DNA from: an uncultured Planctomycetota bacterium
Lineage (GTDB): Bacteria > Planctomycetota > Planctomycetia > Pirellulales > Thermoguttaceae
NCBI GenBank assembly: GCA_902797455.1
Contig: CADBTE010000083.1
Coordinates: 1 to 17,266 of the forward strand
Reading direction: 5' to 3'
DNA: 17,266 nt
This document shows, one piece after another, positions 16,622-17,266 of this stretch (positions within the stretch are counted from its first letter, which is position 1; each line of letters begins with the position of its first letter). The notes beneath the pieces were generated by a model. That model ran no database searches. It had not been told where the DNA came from and saw only the letters and a program-made list of their open reading frames with translations. A program made the position numbers and the translations under genes.

Positions 16622-17266
16622 CTAGATACTGACCACAAAGCCGTCCAGCAGGGTCTTGACCACCAATGTCCAGCCATCGACTAAGACAAAAAGCATCAGC
16701 TTCAGCGGCAGCGAGACCAACGCCGGGGGGAGCATCATCATCCCCATCGAGACGGTCACCCCTGAGACGATCAGATCGATAATCAGGAAGGGGAGCAGTA
16801 TCTGAAAACCGATCAGGAAGGCGATCTTCAGCTCACTCATCATGAAGGCGGGAAGAAGGACCCGCCACGGGACATCCTCGTAGTATTTGGGAACCGGGGC
16901 GTTGGGGACATACTCCAGAAGCTGATAGATCGCGTCGGTATTCCCCGCGCGCTCGATCTGTTTCCAGAGAAAGGTCCGCATCGGCGCCTCCCCCCTTTTG
17001 ACCGCCTCGGTGAAAGTGATCTCCTTGTCGGAATAGGGGCGAATGGCGTTGTCCCAGATATTGGTGAAGGTCGGGGTCATCACCAGCAAGGTCATAAAGA
17101 CCGCGATCGCCGTGAGAACCTGAGTCGGCGGGGTCTGTCCCGTCCCCAGCCCCTGACGGAGAATCGACAGGACAGTGATGATCCGAACGAAGGAGGTGGT
17201 CATCATCAGGATGGCCGGGACCAGGGAAAGGACACTTAAGAGAATCGCGATCTTCACCGTCCCTCC
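16622..17266 (-). CDS. fliP: FliP, flagellar export gate protein (5' end outside the window)
   Basis: The visible 214 residues include the FliP hallmarks: TSFVRIITVLSILRQGLGTGQTPPTQVL near the N-terminus, PAFMMSELKIAFLIGFQ, and the C-terminal SMGMMMLPPALVSLPLKLMLFV and DGWTLV blocks. Four hydrophobic segments are visible. FliP forms the pentameric pore of the flagellar export gate with FliQ and FliR. The frame is open to the right edge. A GTG at 17257-17255 could be read as a start, but FliP normally carries a cleaved signal peptide and more residues before this point, so the true start is off-window. It heads the visible fliP-fliQ-fliR-flhB cluster. Confidence 0.93.
   Translation of the reverse strand, partial: GGTVKIAILLSVLSLVPAILMMTTSFVRIITVLSILRQGLGTGQTPPTQVLTAIAVFMTLLVMTPTFTNIWDNAIRPYSDKEITFTEAVKRGEAPMRTFLWKQIERAGNTDAIYQLLEYVPNAPVPKYYEDVPWRVLLPAFMMSELKIAFLIGFQILLPFLIIDLIVSGVTVSMGMMMLPPALVSLPLKLMLFVLVDGWTLVVKTLLDGFVVSI

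Noticed and set aside
16622..17257. GTG at 17257 as the true start of fliP
   Set aside because: FliP normally carries an N-terminal signal peptide and further residues before this point, and the frame is open to the window edge, so the gene is cut rather than short.

Overview
The window most likely comes from a flagellated member of the Planctomycetota. This is inferred, not proven. It rests on very large exported beta-rich proteins with little resemblance to textbook families, a secreted TIM-barrel-like protein of a kind common in that phylum, GC-rich coding sequence, and frequent GTG/TTG starts. No rRNA, tRNA, CRISPR array, transposase or phage gene was seen.

Plus strand, left to right: (1) the 3' end of a gene for a protein with a charged, disordered N-terminal part and about three membrane segments, closed by a strong intrinsic terminator. 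(2) A regulatory gap of about 290 bases with an inverted repeat and a long pyrimidine tract. (3) A tight three-gene operon of about 12.2 kb coding for giant proteins of 1318, 1480 and 1234 residues. Each has a signal peptide with a long n-region, more than 1100 residues of beta-rich exported sequence, and C-terminal membrane anchoring. Local motifs recur in all three at similar places, so I read them as divergent paralogues, probably parts of one envelope system of unknown function. The operon ends at a long hairpin that probably serves both strands.

Minus strand, right to left: (4) fliP (cut by the window edge), fliQ, fliR and flhB, the inner-membrane export gate of the flagellar type III secretion system, in canonical order. 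flhB is abnormal: it starts at TTG, has an out-of-frame ATG reading frame just upstream whose product looks like the missing acidic N-terminus, and stops before the cytoplasmic autocleavage (NPTH) domain. (5) Downstream of flhB, with its own candidate promoter and an operator-like inverted repeat, lies a gene for a secreted TIM-barrel / glycoside-hydrolase-like protein with a CxCxxC motif. It converges on the giant-protein operon.

The best candidates for something undescribed are the giant-protein operon and the FlhB without its autocleavage domain.
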